64,000 nt of DNA from Allodiplogaster sudhausi (GCA_945643635.1 CALZFC010000277.1:604501-668500), one strand, 5' to 3'; shown: positions 31,206 to 45,621, counted from the first letter of the stretch. Made by a program: numbers and translations. Notes: generated by a model not told the origin, from the letters alone.

Positions 31206-34200
31206 ATGATCGATCTGAAGATGCTGAGTTTCTGGACGGTGCTTGTCCTTGTCAGCGAATGTGTCCAGGTATGTAAAAGGATTGCAATCACACATATTTG
31301 TTAAAAAATTTAATAATCAAAATTTTTGCAAAATTAAAAAGGGAAAAATGGTTACAGCAAATCAAGATCGGCTACTTGGCGGTCGAGAATGTTGAGGTGG
31401 GCGATATTGGCCATGCCATCACGGGCGGCGCCGTCTCGCTTGCGATCGACCGAATCCGAAATGAGCATCTACTCGATGATTACAATTTCACGTTAGCTTT
31501 GCTTTCTTTGATATCGATCAGCATTTTCGACACGGCTTTTCATAGCAAAATCATATCTTCTATAAAACGTCGTACTCGAAAATATATAAATTTAATGGCA
31601 TTAAACGACATCCGAATTGAATTGCATCAAAGAGAGTAAGATGGATAAAAGAGACTTCCACTCAGTATCATTGTCCGGAAGACAGAGTGCGCGGCGGACA
31701 CTACGGTCGGCGCGATGATCGAGCTTGCCCAGAACTACGACGTCGACGCATTCATTGGCCCGCCGTGCAGTGCGTTTTCCTTGTTGCTGTACTAATTTGA
31801 CAACGTTCCCCAGTTACTTATGCTAATGATTAGGCGTGATTCCGGCGGGCGTCCTAAGCGCGGCGTACGTCCGGCCTCTCATGACTTGGGGTTACAGCAT
31901 AGCGGCTGAGCTCGACGATGTTGTGCGCTTCCCATTCGTCACGACCATCGTTCCGTCGTCCTTGTCGTTCGTTTCTATTTTTATTTCATTTTTATATTTT
32001 CAATCTTTTCGTAATTATTTGCTACTGAATGGAAACATATGGGTTTTTTGCGAATATATCAGATGAATTTGTTAGATCACATTTCTTCAGAATCGGCTAC
32101 GCTTTTATGCGGTTATGCGAGCGCTACGGCTGGAATCGAATCGCGCTGATCTACGCGCAGAACGGCGTCGGTTACTGCCAGAGCATCGTGGCTGCCGTCG
32201 AAGTTGGATATAGCCTACATTTTAAGTTTCGCTTTCTATATATGAAATTAAACTTAGAAGATCAAATCTGTGAAAAACAACCGTCACCTTTTCCTTTTAC
32301 AACGATAGAAACCAAACAAAACCTACAATTAGAGTTCGTTAGTGCATTTGCTATAAAGCAGTAATTCACGCCTTTAGACGGCCTCAAACGACCCTGCCGC
32401 CTACAATACGACGATTGTGTTTCGTGGTGTGCTGAGTGAAGATTACAATGAAACGTATTACTCGCGCCTCGACACACTTCGATCACGAGCTAGAAGTTCG
32501 AATCCTTGAAAGAACTCAAAGAAAACGCCAAGCTTGTAGAATGCACTGACACTCAAATGGGCCTTACGGTATAGAAAAGATATTGGCAGTATTCGGAGTA
32601 TGCATGCCCGGCGGACAGAAGAGGGAACTCTTCGCTCGACTCGCTAAACTCGGCATGGACACAGATGAGTACGTCTACATCATTCTTGACCTCAGGAGCG
32701 TCGGCTTCGGCAAGTGACCAGAAAAGTATTCTATAGTGCACAACATAGGGATTATTCAACTGTAATTGCTCCTGACTGCCGATGAAAAATAACTCATTCC
32801 TATTTTAGGGCAGATTCGTCGGGCTCCTGAAGTTTGTAAGTTTTCTTATTGTTAGCATTGACTCCAGATAAGGTTATTTTTTAATATGCACTTTGCGAAT
32901 TCTGATGAAGCAGAATATTCAATTGATTACGAAATGTATGTATGTGCATATAAAGTGAGCGCACGTCGCACAGTGCCGACCGGCCTGAGTCCGTTCTGGG
33001 CAGATCCCTACGGAAACAACAGCGACGGCCTCAATGAATACGCGAGAAAAGCTGCGCGAAGAGCTATTTCGGTTTGCTTCATGCTAAATTTGCTAATTTT
33101 TTTTTCCAAATTCTGACCCTTTTGATTTTTAAAAAAAAGTATTGTGCCCTTAGCTCGACGCTGATGTTCGTCAAGGATTCAATTTTTCTACATTCAATCG
33201 TGATGTGCTAGACAGGGTCACAGGCTGGCCAATGTTTTGCAACTGGAGCAGCTGTCTGAACCAGACATACGATTTTGTTAGTCTCTTCTCGATCTCTCTC
33301 TTTCCTATGTGCATACATCTTTAAAAATTTCTACAGACCTATTGTTTTGCACGTTTTCCTTACATTAATGTACACCACCGATTTCTATTTTATATACATA
33401 TATATGTATATTAGATATCTAAAATAAAGTAACTAGAAAATAACAATTGCCGAAAAATAGTCTCTTCTCGATCTCTCTCTTTCCTATGTGCATACATCTT
33501 TAAAAATTTCTACAGACCTATTGTTTTGCACTTTTTCCTTAGATTAATGTACACCAACGATTTCTATTTTATATACATATATATGTATATTAGATAGCTA
33601 AAACAAAGTAACTAGCAAATAACAATTGCCGAAAAATAGTTAAAAAGCTAGATCAAAATAGCGAAAATAAAGCCTCAGGCTGGTACTTTTGCCCGCCACG
33701 TCCACGATGTCTTTTACTTCTACGCCCGCATCCTCAACCGAACTGTGGAATCCTCGCCCACTGCTAGCATACGAGACATGGGAATATTCACAAGGCAACT
33801 CGAGGACTCTTTTTTAGGTAGATAGAAGTTGTGGGAGAGAAAAGTTCATGTAGATTCAGCTCTTCTAACCGCTCGCATCCCTTGTTTCTTCTTTGGGTCT
33901 CTCTGGTGATGTGAAAACTACGATCAACGGGTCTCGTGATCCGGTCTTCAACGTCTACTTGCTGAACGCCTCTTCTGGAATCCCGGAAGCTGTCGCGAAC
34001 ATCGCGGTCGACACTTCAAACCTCGGGACTGTCGGTTGCAACTCCTGTGTCGTACGTGTTCGCGCACGTTTGAGGCACTTCATTTAGTTTTGGCATGATC
34101 TAGCATTTCGAATACATTGAAAGGATTATAGCATGCCGCACACTTCATATCACCAAAATGAATATGTTCATTGTCCAAAGTGTGAATATCAGAATAAAAA

Positions 34201-37200
34201 TACTATTAGACATTTACTCCGCTCATCGATGAAACGTTGATATGGCGCGGCTGGGGTGGCGATGCTCCAATGGCCGTCCCTGCCTGTGGCTTCGACGGCA
34301 CGCGCTGCCCGGCCGAGTGGTGGGCGACCAATCTGGTCTTTGTTCTCATCGGTGCCGGTGCATTGCTTATCTTGATTATCATCATTCTTCTCTTCATCGC
34401 ATACATGATCTGGTTAGTTCTGCCGTAATACATATTCCCAAAAAGGAGCAAAATATGCCTTATATTGCGCTATCGAGAAAATGGTACAAGTATTATTAGC
34501 GTTTATCATTGGTTTAGGGAGCGACGTCGTGAGATTGCGCGTCTGAACAGCGAGTGGAAGATTCAGCAGAATACACTGGAGAAGCCGACGAATAAGGTAT
34601 TCTATGACGTGCAGACAAATAGTAATAAAAACGCTTACATGCTTCACAACTACTTCTTCAAGAAGGATCGGCACAGCCTGCGCTCGCTGCAGTCATCGGG
34701 AGTTGTGTCCAATTCGACAAGAGTGACACTCGACACGATTGAGAGCAGCGGCGGTGCAACTGTTTACATTTTAAACAAAGTTTGTGATCTTCCGCTCTAC
34801 TAAATATCACATAATCAAATAACTTTTTTTTTAAATCATTATTTTTAAAATGTTCTACCTTCTGTAGGAATTTGTTGTCGCTCAAAGCCACGGACCATTC
34901 GTTCGCTTTACTAAAGTCGACGAAGATGAGTTCCGAAAGGTGTGCTCATATATTTTTTTACTCTAATTCAATGATTATCCAATATATATGATGAAGATGC
35001 GAGCGTTTGATCACGGTAACGTAAATCGCTTCATGGGTGTTGTTTTTGATGGCCCGGCACTGCTTAGCATTTGGAAGTTCTGTTCAAGAGGAACGATTGC
35101 GGTACGCTTATAATTGATATTTATAAACATAGTATCTCCATTTAGTTAAAATGTAGTAACGTAATTTCAAACTTGATTATCAAGCACAAAAATGAAATGT
35201 TTGAAGCAAGTAATCGAGAAGGGGACCATGCAACTGGACGGCTTCTTCGTGCTCTCGCTTATCAGTGACATCGTAAATGTTAGCATGATATCATAGAATA
35301 TTTAGCAAGTTGCATACCTAGTTAACTGTAAGAGTTCTACAAACTTCTTAGTTATAAAATTTAATGGGTGCAATAAACCTTTGATCACCTGCCCAACGTG
35401 TTCAGGGGCTTGAGTTCATCCATAACAGCTTTCTTGGTTGTCATGGCGGTCTAAGTTCGGATGCGTGCGTCGTTGACGAGCGATGGCAGGTATAAATGAT
35501 TACCTTAACATTTCAGTAAAGAAGGTAGGGAAATTTGCAGGTCAAGGTTTCCGACTACGGCCTTCGCTCTTTACGGAAACGTGACCGTCTGTCGAAGCGA
35601 AGTACGACATCTTATTTTCCAACAGCTTTTTCAATCTTTTCCATCGATCTGTGTTTTTAAATTATTCAACCTTCTTGACATGCAAAAACGATTCTTTGTA
35701 TGAATTATTAAACAAATTTTATAAGAGCAACTCTGGGTGGCGCCAGAGCAGCTACGGGGAGAAGAAAAGACTGCGGCAACGCCTGCCGGAGACATTTACG
35801 CGCTAGGCATCGTTGCGTCCGAGATTATCAATAGGCGACCGGCGTGGGATGCGATTGATCGGAAGAAGCTGGATGGTATGAGAAGATGATGTTGTAAAAG
35901 TCTTAAAAGGAGATAGTAGTTGTAGAAAAGGAATGGAAGAAAGTAGAAAATCTCTTAGTTGTAGAAAAGGAATGGAAGAAAGTAGAAAATCTCTTATGAA
36001 TGCCATTGCCTACATCAGAAGGAAGCTTTGCATTTAGAGCTTATATACCTTATCAAGAAGGGAGGTTCTTCTCCCATTCGTCCAGAACTTCAACCAGCAG
36101 AAGGCGTTGAACTTACGCCGTCATTAGTCCGTCTTTGAAGTCTTACTTTGACATCAAATAACATATCAAATACTCCTTTGCTAAATGAAAAGCTAACAAT
36201 TTAAGCTCCACCTTGTACGCGATTGCTGGAGCGAAAGTCCGGATCATCGTCCAACCATTTCGACAGTCCGTTCCATTCTACGATCCATGTCTGGCGGGAA
36301 GCAACAGAACCTCATGGACCACGTCTTCAATATGATGGAGCAGTACGCGAATACACTCGAGGAAGAAGTAGCCGACCGGACGAAAGAACTTGTCGAGGAG
36401 AAGAAGAAGAGCGATGTTCTGCTCTTTCGAATGCTGCCAAAGTTAGACGTGTGAAATTTTTGGTTGTGATATTCAAAGAAATAGAAAAAAAGTACAATCA
36501 TGCTCTTCAGACAAGTCGCAGAGAATCTCAAGCTCGGCCATTCGGTCCAGCCAGAGTCCTTCGAGAGTGTTACTGTATTTTTCAGCGACGTGGTCAAGTT
36601 CACGCAGTTGTCTCAGAAGTGCACACCAATTCAGGTTGGGGCGGCGAAAATGATAGTATCCTGATTATATGTAGAAGGAGTTTCTCTTGCATATGCGATT
36701 GCTTTTCTTTCAGATTGTTAATCTCTTGAACGACCTCTACACAACGTTCGATACGATCATCGAAAATCAAGGAATTTATAAGGTTTTCTAAATGTTCTTT
36801 TCTAACCTTTCGGATGTCCATCTGGAGCTGGAAATAATTCCGCACTTTCCATCTATTTCTGCGATAACTCCGATGTAGGTGGAGACGATCGGTGATGGCT
36901 ACCTGTGCGTGTCCGGTCTGCCCTACCGGAACGGCACCGCCCATGTCCGTGACATCGCCGAGCTCTCGCTCGACTTCCTCGACGCCGTAGCTGCATTTCG
37001 AATTCCACACCTCCCGGCCGAGACGGTTCAGCTGCGCATCGGAATGAACACCGGTGCGGAATATTAAAACTAGTATTTTCTGGAAGATTAAAGGAAAACC
37101 AATTATACTATGGCAAATCTGCTTTGAAGGGCCATGCGTGGCTGGCGTCGTTGGCCTTGCCATGCCCCGTTACTGTCTCTTTGGCGACACTGTCAACACC

Positions 37201-37910
37201 GGCAGCCGGATGGAGAGCAACGGACGGCGTTAGACTCTTTTGAACTTCGAGGCAATTGGGACTTAAAACAACTATTAAATAAAATTCCGACATAGATTCG
37301 AGGCTTTCTCTTCTCGTTTTGCAGCATCACACATTCACATGTCAGTAGAGTCGGAGCGCCTGCTCGCGAACGCCTATCCGGGGGTATATAGAATGCAGTC
37401 GAGAGGGGAAGTCATCATAAAAGTTCGTGATCTCTTTAACTTGGCAAAGGAACTGAAAAAGCTTTGAGGGAAAAGGTGTCATGGAAACATTCTGGCTGCT
37501 TGGACGCTCTGAGAATGGTGCTGCTCCCGCTCAGCCTACTTATCAACAACAGGTAAGACATCGGAGAGCGTCAGTGAGTTCAGGAGAAGACTGATAACCC
37601 TGGCGTCGTACATTGCGCAAAGAGCGAGATGGCTACGGAATGAAAATTGCAGGCAAAAGTGAATTTACAGAATGAACTGCTATTCCGCGCATCCGTCTCT
37701 CCTCCGCCCGACGAGCCACGCGCAAGACGACGCAGCAGCACGACGCGCCCCCTCAGCTCTTCGGCATCTAACCCTGACGGCACAATTCGTGCTGAGCATG
37801 AGAGTGACTGCATGCCAATCGGAGATGTAGACGAGGAGCTCGAGAGTACTGCAGGAATGTACGATCAGTTCCGAATTCGCGGCATAGAGCAACAGAGACA
37901 TACTGAGTAG
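31206..37910 (+). CDS. receptor-type guanylate cyclase A
   Basis: A multi-exon gene aligned exon by exon with cyclase B. Order: signal peptide (31206-31268, [16 protein letters not shown]); ANF-receptor-like ectodomain with [44 protein letters not shown] and [19 protein letters not shown]; one transmembrane helix at about 34335-34415; kinase-homology domain with [11 protein letters not shown] (DYG for DFG, no HRD, so a pseudokinase); coiled linker [18 protein letters not shown]; then the cyclase domain with FSDVVKFT (about 36580), VETIGDGY (36879) and [19 protein letters not shown] (about 37160). Both metal-binding Asp and the guanine-selecting Glu and Cys are present, so it should make cGMP. 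Its C-terminal tail is serine-rich, ending at TAG 37908-37910. Nematode families of this type act in sensory cilia. Oddities: one intron uses a GC donor (G|GCAAGT at 32710), and the acceptor before 33897 reads GG instead of AG. Confidence 0.85.
33279..33636 (+). repeat. 179-bp tandem duplication within an intron of cyclase A
   Basis: 33279-33457 and 33458-33636 are near-identical head-to-tail copies, each starting TAGTCTCTTCTCGATCTCTC and ending GCCGAAAAA. They differ by a handful of substitutions. The first copy includes the first intron bases after the donor, so the donor-like GTCTCT is also repeated. Confidence 0.9.
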
Positions 37911-38771
37911 TGAAGGTAAAAAAGAAGCAATAGTTTCTTGATTCATTAAGTAATCTGTTTTTTCCTGCTAACCGTAAGTATCGCATCTCATCTTGTCATA
38001 GTCTTGTATGAACATTTGAGAGTTGAAATGCAAATTTAGTAATGCAAATTTTCCTCTAATTTCTTTGATTGGCGCGTGATGTAATTTTGTGAGAGTGCTC
38101 TATTAAGATGTAATCAGATATTCTTTTGATTCCGCCAACGACTAAATGTCAGTCAGAAATGTTGAATTGATCTCTTGCAACCCTGTATAAAGATTCTTTA
38201 TTTATATACATATACAGATGAAGGGCTTCAGTGATCCTGTCGGCCTCTGTGGTTTGCGCGTCGTGTCTGTGCATTAAAAATTCTTGAATGATCAGCATCG
38301 GGACATCTGTACACATAGTATATTCTTTATATATTCCATTCTAATGTTGTCGCTTTTACTGCATTTTTGATAGTCGCCATACGCCCAATAAGTGTGATGA
38401 AAAGATATGCGAAGCCCTAGAGATTGTGATTTGTATGTACACATGAGAAATGAAGCCCAACTTGATTTAGAAAAAGTCACAAAGTGAATACAACGAAGAT
38501 ACTTCTCATTCGGATGTGCACAAATGAACTTGGGTTATGTGGCTTCGTATGGCATTACGGACAAATCCTTATGAAGATAACGAAGAGCAGAAAAATGAAA
38601 ATTGGAAAAAAGTGCCTGACCTGAGAGCTTTGAATTTCACCTTTTGAGCCCACCTTTTAATCCAAGCTCATCGGATGTGAACACGCCTATTCTTTATTTC
38701 TGAACTTTATCATTTGTACAATCAAGACGTTGATCAAACACTTATTTAGAGTTCTTATTGCAGTAGACCTT
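37911..38771. other. spacer between the two guanylate cyclases
   Basis: AT-rich, no supported exon. It should hold the 3' end signals of cyclase A and the promoter of cyclase B. Confidence 0.45.
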
Positions 38772-40785
38772 ATGATGGATGTCTTCTACTTTTGCCTCCT
38801 TCTCATTGGCACATGTCATTCTGTTCAGGTATGAAGCACCGAAATATTTTCAAACAATTATATAATATGAAACAGTTTCAACGTAAATCTTGGATAATCG
38901 TTATGCTTTCGTACGATGTTACTGATCAAGTGTTAACTCTCACAAGTACACAGAAGATCACACTCGGCTACCTCGCCGTCGAGGATGTCGAGCCCCAGGA
39001 CATTGGACATCCCGTAACTGGCGGCGCCGTTTCACTTGCGATTGACCGAATCCGCAGCGAGCACCTACTTGACGACTACAATTTCACGTATGTACGAAGC
39101 TTAAGCTCGACACACTCAATTGTTTTTATCTTGTCAGGCTAATCGTCAGAAAGACGGAGTGCCTTGCTGATGTCACCGTCGGCGCAATGATTGACCTCGT
39201 CCAAAATTTCAACGTCGACGCGTTCATCGGCCCTCCATGCAGTACGACTTAACAAAAAATTTCTTCCAAGTGTATGAAAGTGTCATGATGGTGTTAAATG
39301 AGCATTTCTCTCTATGAATATCGTTGAAGCAACATTTTAAAATTTTCAAGATTTGATACAATAGCCAAAGTCTCCTTTACTCTTAGGCATAATCCCAGCG
39401 GCCGTCCTTAGCACGGCATACAAAAGGCCTCTGATGACGTGGGGCTACAGCTCGTCAGCCGATCTGGCAAACTCCGCCCGCTTCCCTTACGTGGTCACCG
39501 TCCTTCCGTCGTCACTCTCGTACGTGCAGCTGATGATAGACATACATATGTATTTCAGCAAAAAAAAAGCTGTGAAAAATAATCAAAAGATTTGCTTTGC
39601 AGACTCGGCTACGCCTTCATGAACATGGCCGCCCGCTACGACTGGAATCGCGTCGCACTGATCTACGCGCAGAACAGCGTCGGTTACTGCCAGAACATCA
39701 TTTCCGATGTCGAAGTCAGCATTCAATTAATCGTTGCCTTTTTTTACAATTCAAACAAATTTGAATCATTCTAAAATAACAAGGCACTTCGCCTTTAGAC
39801 GGCCGCCAACGATCCTTCCTCCTACAACACGACAATCGTCTATCGAGCCGTGCTGAATCTAGAGAACAACCAATCATACTATTCGCGGCTCAGCACACTG
39901 CGATCGCGTGCTAGGAGTACGTCATTTGTTTGTAACGAATAATGTATTAGGCTATTGTTTATAACATCACAAGCAAATAGCTGCAATAGAATCTAGTATG
40001 GAATAGAGAAATAAAGAATTTTTATCTTAATTTAGTCGTCGGCGTGTGTATGCCTGGGACACAAAAGCGCGTTCTTTTCGGCCGGCTAGCAAATCTCGGC
40101 ATGGACACAGCTGAGTATCTCTATGTCATCTTAGAGCTGAGGAGCGTAGGATTCGGTAAGTCAGATTTTAACATTTTTTTTTACTATTTTCTATTATCGC
40201 GCTGATATTCATTTGTTTTTATTTCCAGGACAGATTCGTCGAGCGTCGGAAATTTGTCAGTTTTCTACGATAAAGTTAGCTTCATATATGACATTCGAAA
40301 GTCAAGAGTGGTCGAAAAAGGTATAAGACTTGTTTTAAAGATATTTAATTACTTTTTCAGTATCTTCGGGACTGAGCCCATTCTGGGCAGACGCTCTAGG
40401 CAATAACAGCGACGGCTTAACTGAGCCGGCAAGACGGGCGGCACGCCGGGCCATTGTGGTATTTAAAAATAGTTCGAATTTGCAGTGTATCTTGTAAAAG
40501 GACATGGTTATTGAGCATAAACAACTTAGACCGGCGAATTGGACAATAAACTTAAGAAGCCTTATCTGAGGTTAAATTTCAAATGAAAAAGAAAATAAAA
40601 ATAAATCACGATAAAAGAAAAATTGATCTACAAAGACAACGCGCCTTTGCAGCTCGATGCCGACATCCGTCGAGGTTACGACGTGCTGACTTTCAACCGC
40701 GAAGTGCTCGCCAGAGTTACCGAGTCGCCCATGTTCTGCAACTGGACCAGCTGCCGCAACCAAACATTCGATTTCGTGGGCTTGT

Positions 40786-40827
<42 letters not shown>

Positions 40828-43800
40828 ACTTTTACTTTTTGGGTTCATAGACACTATTCGGTGCAATTCTTTAAAAAAACATTCAATAATGCACGCAGTG
40901 GTTGGGTGCAAAACAAGGTAAACACACAAAACAGATAGAAAGAAAGGAAATCTATGCAAAATATAAAGCCCCAGGCCGGCACCTTCGCCCGTCATGTCCA
41001 CGATGTCTTCTACTACTACGCACGCATCATGAATCGAACACTGAGCGTATCACAAAACGACAGCTTACGAGATATGGAAACGTTCAAGCATCAGTACGAG
41101 GACACCTTTAGTGGTTTGTCGGCATCTAATAATATCGAACATGAATTTAATTAAATATCAACACGTATGTATACGATAAATAGTATGTAGTAGCACAATG
41201 GGAAGGGATCGACCAACACGAGCCGTGCCTGTAGTGGTCTGCGGCTGCCCGGCGTCCTCCTGGCCAAAGCTAGTAACACAAGTTGAAAAATGAATGACAG
41301 GGGATTTGTTTCAGACTTGTTTCCGTTATGTTCTGATAATTAGGTCCCAGATGCTTTGGTAGAATACAATTCCTATAGGGCTAACTGGACGGGTGCAGAT
41401 CACATCTGGTGGCACTCGCAATCCGATCTTCAACGTCTATATGCTGAACGCGTCAACTGAAGAGCCAGAATCCGTAGCAAGGCTCCAAGTCGACACGGCG
41501 ACCTACGTGACTGTCGGTTGCAACGCCTGTGTCGTACGTTGTGCTGTCTACGTTGTTTAAATATGTGTTTGCCTCTCGGTTGGCAAACCAAAAAAAACAA
41601 CAAATGTTCGAAGAAATTATAATATTATGATTTCTGTCTTTTTCTTAGCTTAAATCATGGTGATCACTAAAAATAACGTGGTTCATCTCATTCCATAAAT
41701 TTAAAACCGTCACGTTGCTAGACATTCACGGCGCTCGTCGATGAAAGTTCAATCTGGCGCAATTGGGATGGGAAGGCTCCAAAGGCCATTCCAGCCTGTG
41801 GTTACGACGGCAAGCGCTGTCCAGCCGAATGGTGGGCGACCAATCTCGTCTTTGTTCTCATCGGAGCTGGTGCATTGCTTCTCATCATCTTCATCATTCT
41901 GTTCTTCATCATTTACATAATCTGGTTAGTTGTCTTGCCGTCGATCGCACCCTTATATTACTGTCTCGATATTTCATTGATATTGTCTGATTTGTTTATA
42001 TAGTTTATACTAATCCGAGGAAAAATGAAAAAAACTGATCTGGATTTATGTATATACAAGTATATACAAGGCTCTCCGTCTTCTACAGGGAACGCCGACG
42101 AGAAGTTGAGCGACTTAACAGCGAATGGAAGATTCCACAGTCTGCGCTTGAGAAGCCCCCAAATAAGGTCGCACAGACAGAAGTGTTGGGTTTTATTAAC
42201 GAAAATTGAATGTGTTTTTCATTTAACAAAAAAAAACCCTCTGTTGTTCAGAAAGATCGCTACAGCTTGCGATCGCTGCAGTCGTCTGGAGTCGTCTCAA
42301 ACTCTACAAGAATGACACTCGATACGATTGAGAGTTCATCCGGAGCAACTGTCTACATTTTCAAAAAGGCCTGTTTTGCAAATTTAGTATCAATGAGTAT
42401 GCACGCGAACTTATCTGATCCCGTATTATTTAGGAGTTTGTCGTCGCGCAGACACACGGCACAAACGGTCGATTTACTCGAACAGATGAGGAGGAATTCC
42501 GAAAGGTTATTTCGACGTTGCTTCCTTTCTGGCTTCTCTAAAAAAAAATTGATGAAAAAAATGAATGGCATATCAAATCTGGTCCAAGTTGGTTCATATT
42601 TTGCCATTAACATACATACTATATTCATCTTTTACTAGATGAGAGCCTTCGACCATGGGAACGTCAATCGCTTCATTGGCATTGTTTTTGATGGCCCACT
42701 GTTGCTTGGAGTTTGGAAATTTTGTTCGAGAGGAACCATTGCGGTAAGACTGAAATGGTTCTATTATAAAATTTGCTAAATAACTATAAATTAATGCGCT
42801 TTAACTTGCAGCAAGTAATCGAGAAGGGCAGCATGCAGCTGGACGGGTTCTTCGTCCTCTCGCTAATCAGAGACATTGCAAATGTATGTAAAGTCTAATT
42901 TTGATTTTCGGTTTAATTGATACACTTTGTGACGTTCCTCATAGTGAGTGCTGCCGCCGGTTTCTGATGCATTCTAGGGCTTGGAATACATCCACGGAAG
43001 CTTCCTCGGCTGTCACGGAAGCCTCACTTCGGATGCGTGCGTCGTTGACGAGCGATGGCAGGCGAGATTTTAAATGTCGTGATTACCATAGCAAATGAAC
43101 CTTTTGCCGAACATGTCTTCAGAGCATACGAAAGAAAACCCATGTTTATTAGGTAAAAGTCACGGACTACGGACTTCACTCGCTTCGGCAACGCGAACAC
43201 GCTTCGAGAAGAAGTGGGACGATGTATTCTTATCCATACTTTCAATAAATTTAGAGATTAAATGCTATGTATATATGTATGCATGTAATTCCCATCTTCA
43301 TGCATACATCTTTAGAGCAACTCTGGATGGCACCTGAATTGCTACGTGAGGAAAATAACGAGGTCAGAACGCCAGCAGGCGACGTATACTCTCTCGCAAT
43401 CATCGCATCTGAGATTGTGACACGTCGCCCTGCGTGGGGCGCCATTGACAGGAAGAAGCTGGAAGGTTTGTCCAGCGTAAACGTAATCGGTGTTAAAATA
43501 TCATTTATAGAGCTCCTCTATCTCATCAAGAAGGGCGGCCCTGCTCCGATTCGCCCGGAGGTTCTGCCTGCGGAAGGCGTCGAAATTGCAGCTGGAATGG
43601 TCAGAGGCATTTATTACTTAATTCTTTCAAATTCGCGAGTAACTGTACTTACATATGTATAGTGGAGTGCCCTCAGGTTTAGTATTCTTATGTGTATCAC
43701 AGCTAACAGGTGATATGTAAAACCTCTCCAAAAAATTCAAGTACTTTGACTGAATGCTCTCTACGATAATTCTACTTGCTAATTTCGCTCGAATTCACAA

Positions 43801-45621
43801 AATGCATGATTGCTCAGACAGCTTCTTTAAGCTGCATCTGATACGTGATTGTTGGAGCGAGAATCCCAGTCAGCGTCCAACCATTTCGACAGTCCGTTCC
43901 ATTCTACGGTCCATGTCTGGCGGGAAGCAACAGAACCTCATGGACCACGTCTTCAATATGATGGAGCAGTACGCGAATACACTCGAGGAGGAAGTCGCTG
44001 ACCGGACGAAAGAACTTGTCGAGGAGAAGAAGAAGAGCGATGTTCTACTCTTTCGAATGCTGCCAAAGTTGTCTTACATAAGTATCCTGTTTGGGTCGCA
44101 TGGTATTGAAGATTCATAGATCATTTTATGATTAACGAATATACAACGAAGCCGCTATTTGGATACATTGAAACATGCTATATGACGTTTCAAGCAATTT
44201 TCGCATATTTGACTTGCTTTGTGAGATTTGCGCAGTGACTGCAAAAATTTGCATGTGCTTTTTACAACCACTGCACAAATCTATTTAAAAATGCGTCAAA
44301 GTCGCAAAAAACCGGGATTTTTTTTAAAAAATTTACTAGTCATATCTCTATCCACTAAAACAACATTAACGACATTAACATAATTAAATTTTTGAGGCAA
44401 GTTGCTGAGAAGCTCAAACTGGGTCATTCGGTCGAGCCCGAGTCTTTCGAGAGCGTCACCGTCTTCTTCAGTGATGTCGTTAAATTCACTCAATTGTCTC
44501 AGAAGTGCACGCCAATTCAGGCAAGCGTCCTTGTGATGTGTTGCAAGACAATATTACTTGTTAAAATGTTTTTGGCAGATCGTCAATCTACTAAATGACC
44601 TCTATACTACGTTTGATACAATCATCGAAAATCACAGCGTCTACAAGGTTGATATCTCTTTCATGGTAACAACTTTTTTTTACCACTGCGATCCAAGGTG
44701 GAGACGATCGGCGACGGCTATCTCTGCGTGTCCGGTCTTCCTCATCGCAACGGCACCGCCCATGTCCGTGACATCGCCGAGCTCTCGCTCGACTTTCTCG
44801 ACGCCGTAGCTGCATTTCGAATTCCACACCTCCCGGCCGAGACGGTTCAGCTGCGCATCGGAATGAACACCGGTGCGGAATATTAAAACTAGTATTTTCT
44901 GGGAGTTTGAAAGAAAACCAAATCTACTGTGACAAATCGAAGGGCCATGCGTGGCTGGCGTCGTCGGCCTCGCGATGCCTCGTTACTGTCTCTTTGGCGA
45001 CACTGTCAACACCGGCAGCCGGATGGAGAGCAACGGACGGCGTTAGATAGAACTCATAAGCCATTTGTTTGAGCATTTGGCAGGCACTGCATGAAAGCGG
45101 ATTTGCAGCATCACACATTCACATGTCCGCAGAATCGAAACGCCTGCTTGCGAATGCCTATTCCGGCATGTACAAGATACAGTCAAGGGGCGATGTCATC
45201 ATAAAGGTTTTAAACTGTTGGCTGCTGATCGATTCAATGAAAAATGATATGAAATTAAAATATTGTTAAAAAATTTAAGGGTAAGGGTGTCATGGAAACA
45301 TTCTGGCTACTCGGCCGTCTCGAGAACGTTCTTCGCCCTGATCCATTCACATGGCAACAGCAGGTGCGAAGTCAGACTACAGGAGGGATGTGTCGTAGAA
45401 GGAGAGAGACAGACGTCCTAAGGTCATACCATTCTTCACAGGAGACGGTACATAGTCGGATGTCTGCTTCGCCGCCGCCTGAAGAACCTGGCATTACGTC
45501 ACTCCCGACTGCTCGTGCCACTGACGGAATAAGCGACGTTGCTGAGAGCGATGACGAAACTCTACGCGAAAGTGTCGTCGGAATGTATGACCACTTTCGG
45601 GGTCGATCGGATAAGCTCTAA
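38772..45621 (+). CDS. receptor-type guanylate cyclase B
   Basis: Same architecture as its upstream neighbour. Signal peptide exon 38772-38828 ([19 protein letters not shown]; a second ATG follows at once). Ectodomain exons include [37 protein letters not shown] and [19 protein letters not shown]. The transmembrane helix is at about 41840-41925. The kinase-homology domain has [10 protein letters not shown] (DYG) and [15 protein letters not shown]. The dimerisation helix is [20 protein letters not shown]. The cyclase domain has FSDVVKFT (about 44467), VETIGDGY (44697) and [15 protein letters not shown] (about 44978), with metal Asp, guanine-selecting Glu and Cys intact. It ends at TAA 45619-45621 after a variable tail. 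Exon 43061|GCGAGA requires a GC donor. The exon before 42434 either uses GCCTGT or extends 18 nt to a GT donor. Expected product: cGMP-forming sensory receptor; ligand unknown. Confidence 0.87.
40784..40822. repeat. (TA)n microsatellite in a cyclase B intron
   Basis: Pure TA run directly after the donor of the exon encoding NQTFDF. The short frames it generates are not genes. Confidence 0.95.

Noticed and set aside
40583..40921. Frames across the TA repeat in cyclase B
   Set aside because: Only the part in frame with the ectodomain exon is coding; the Tyr/Ile run is an intronic microsatellite.
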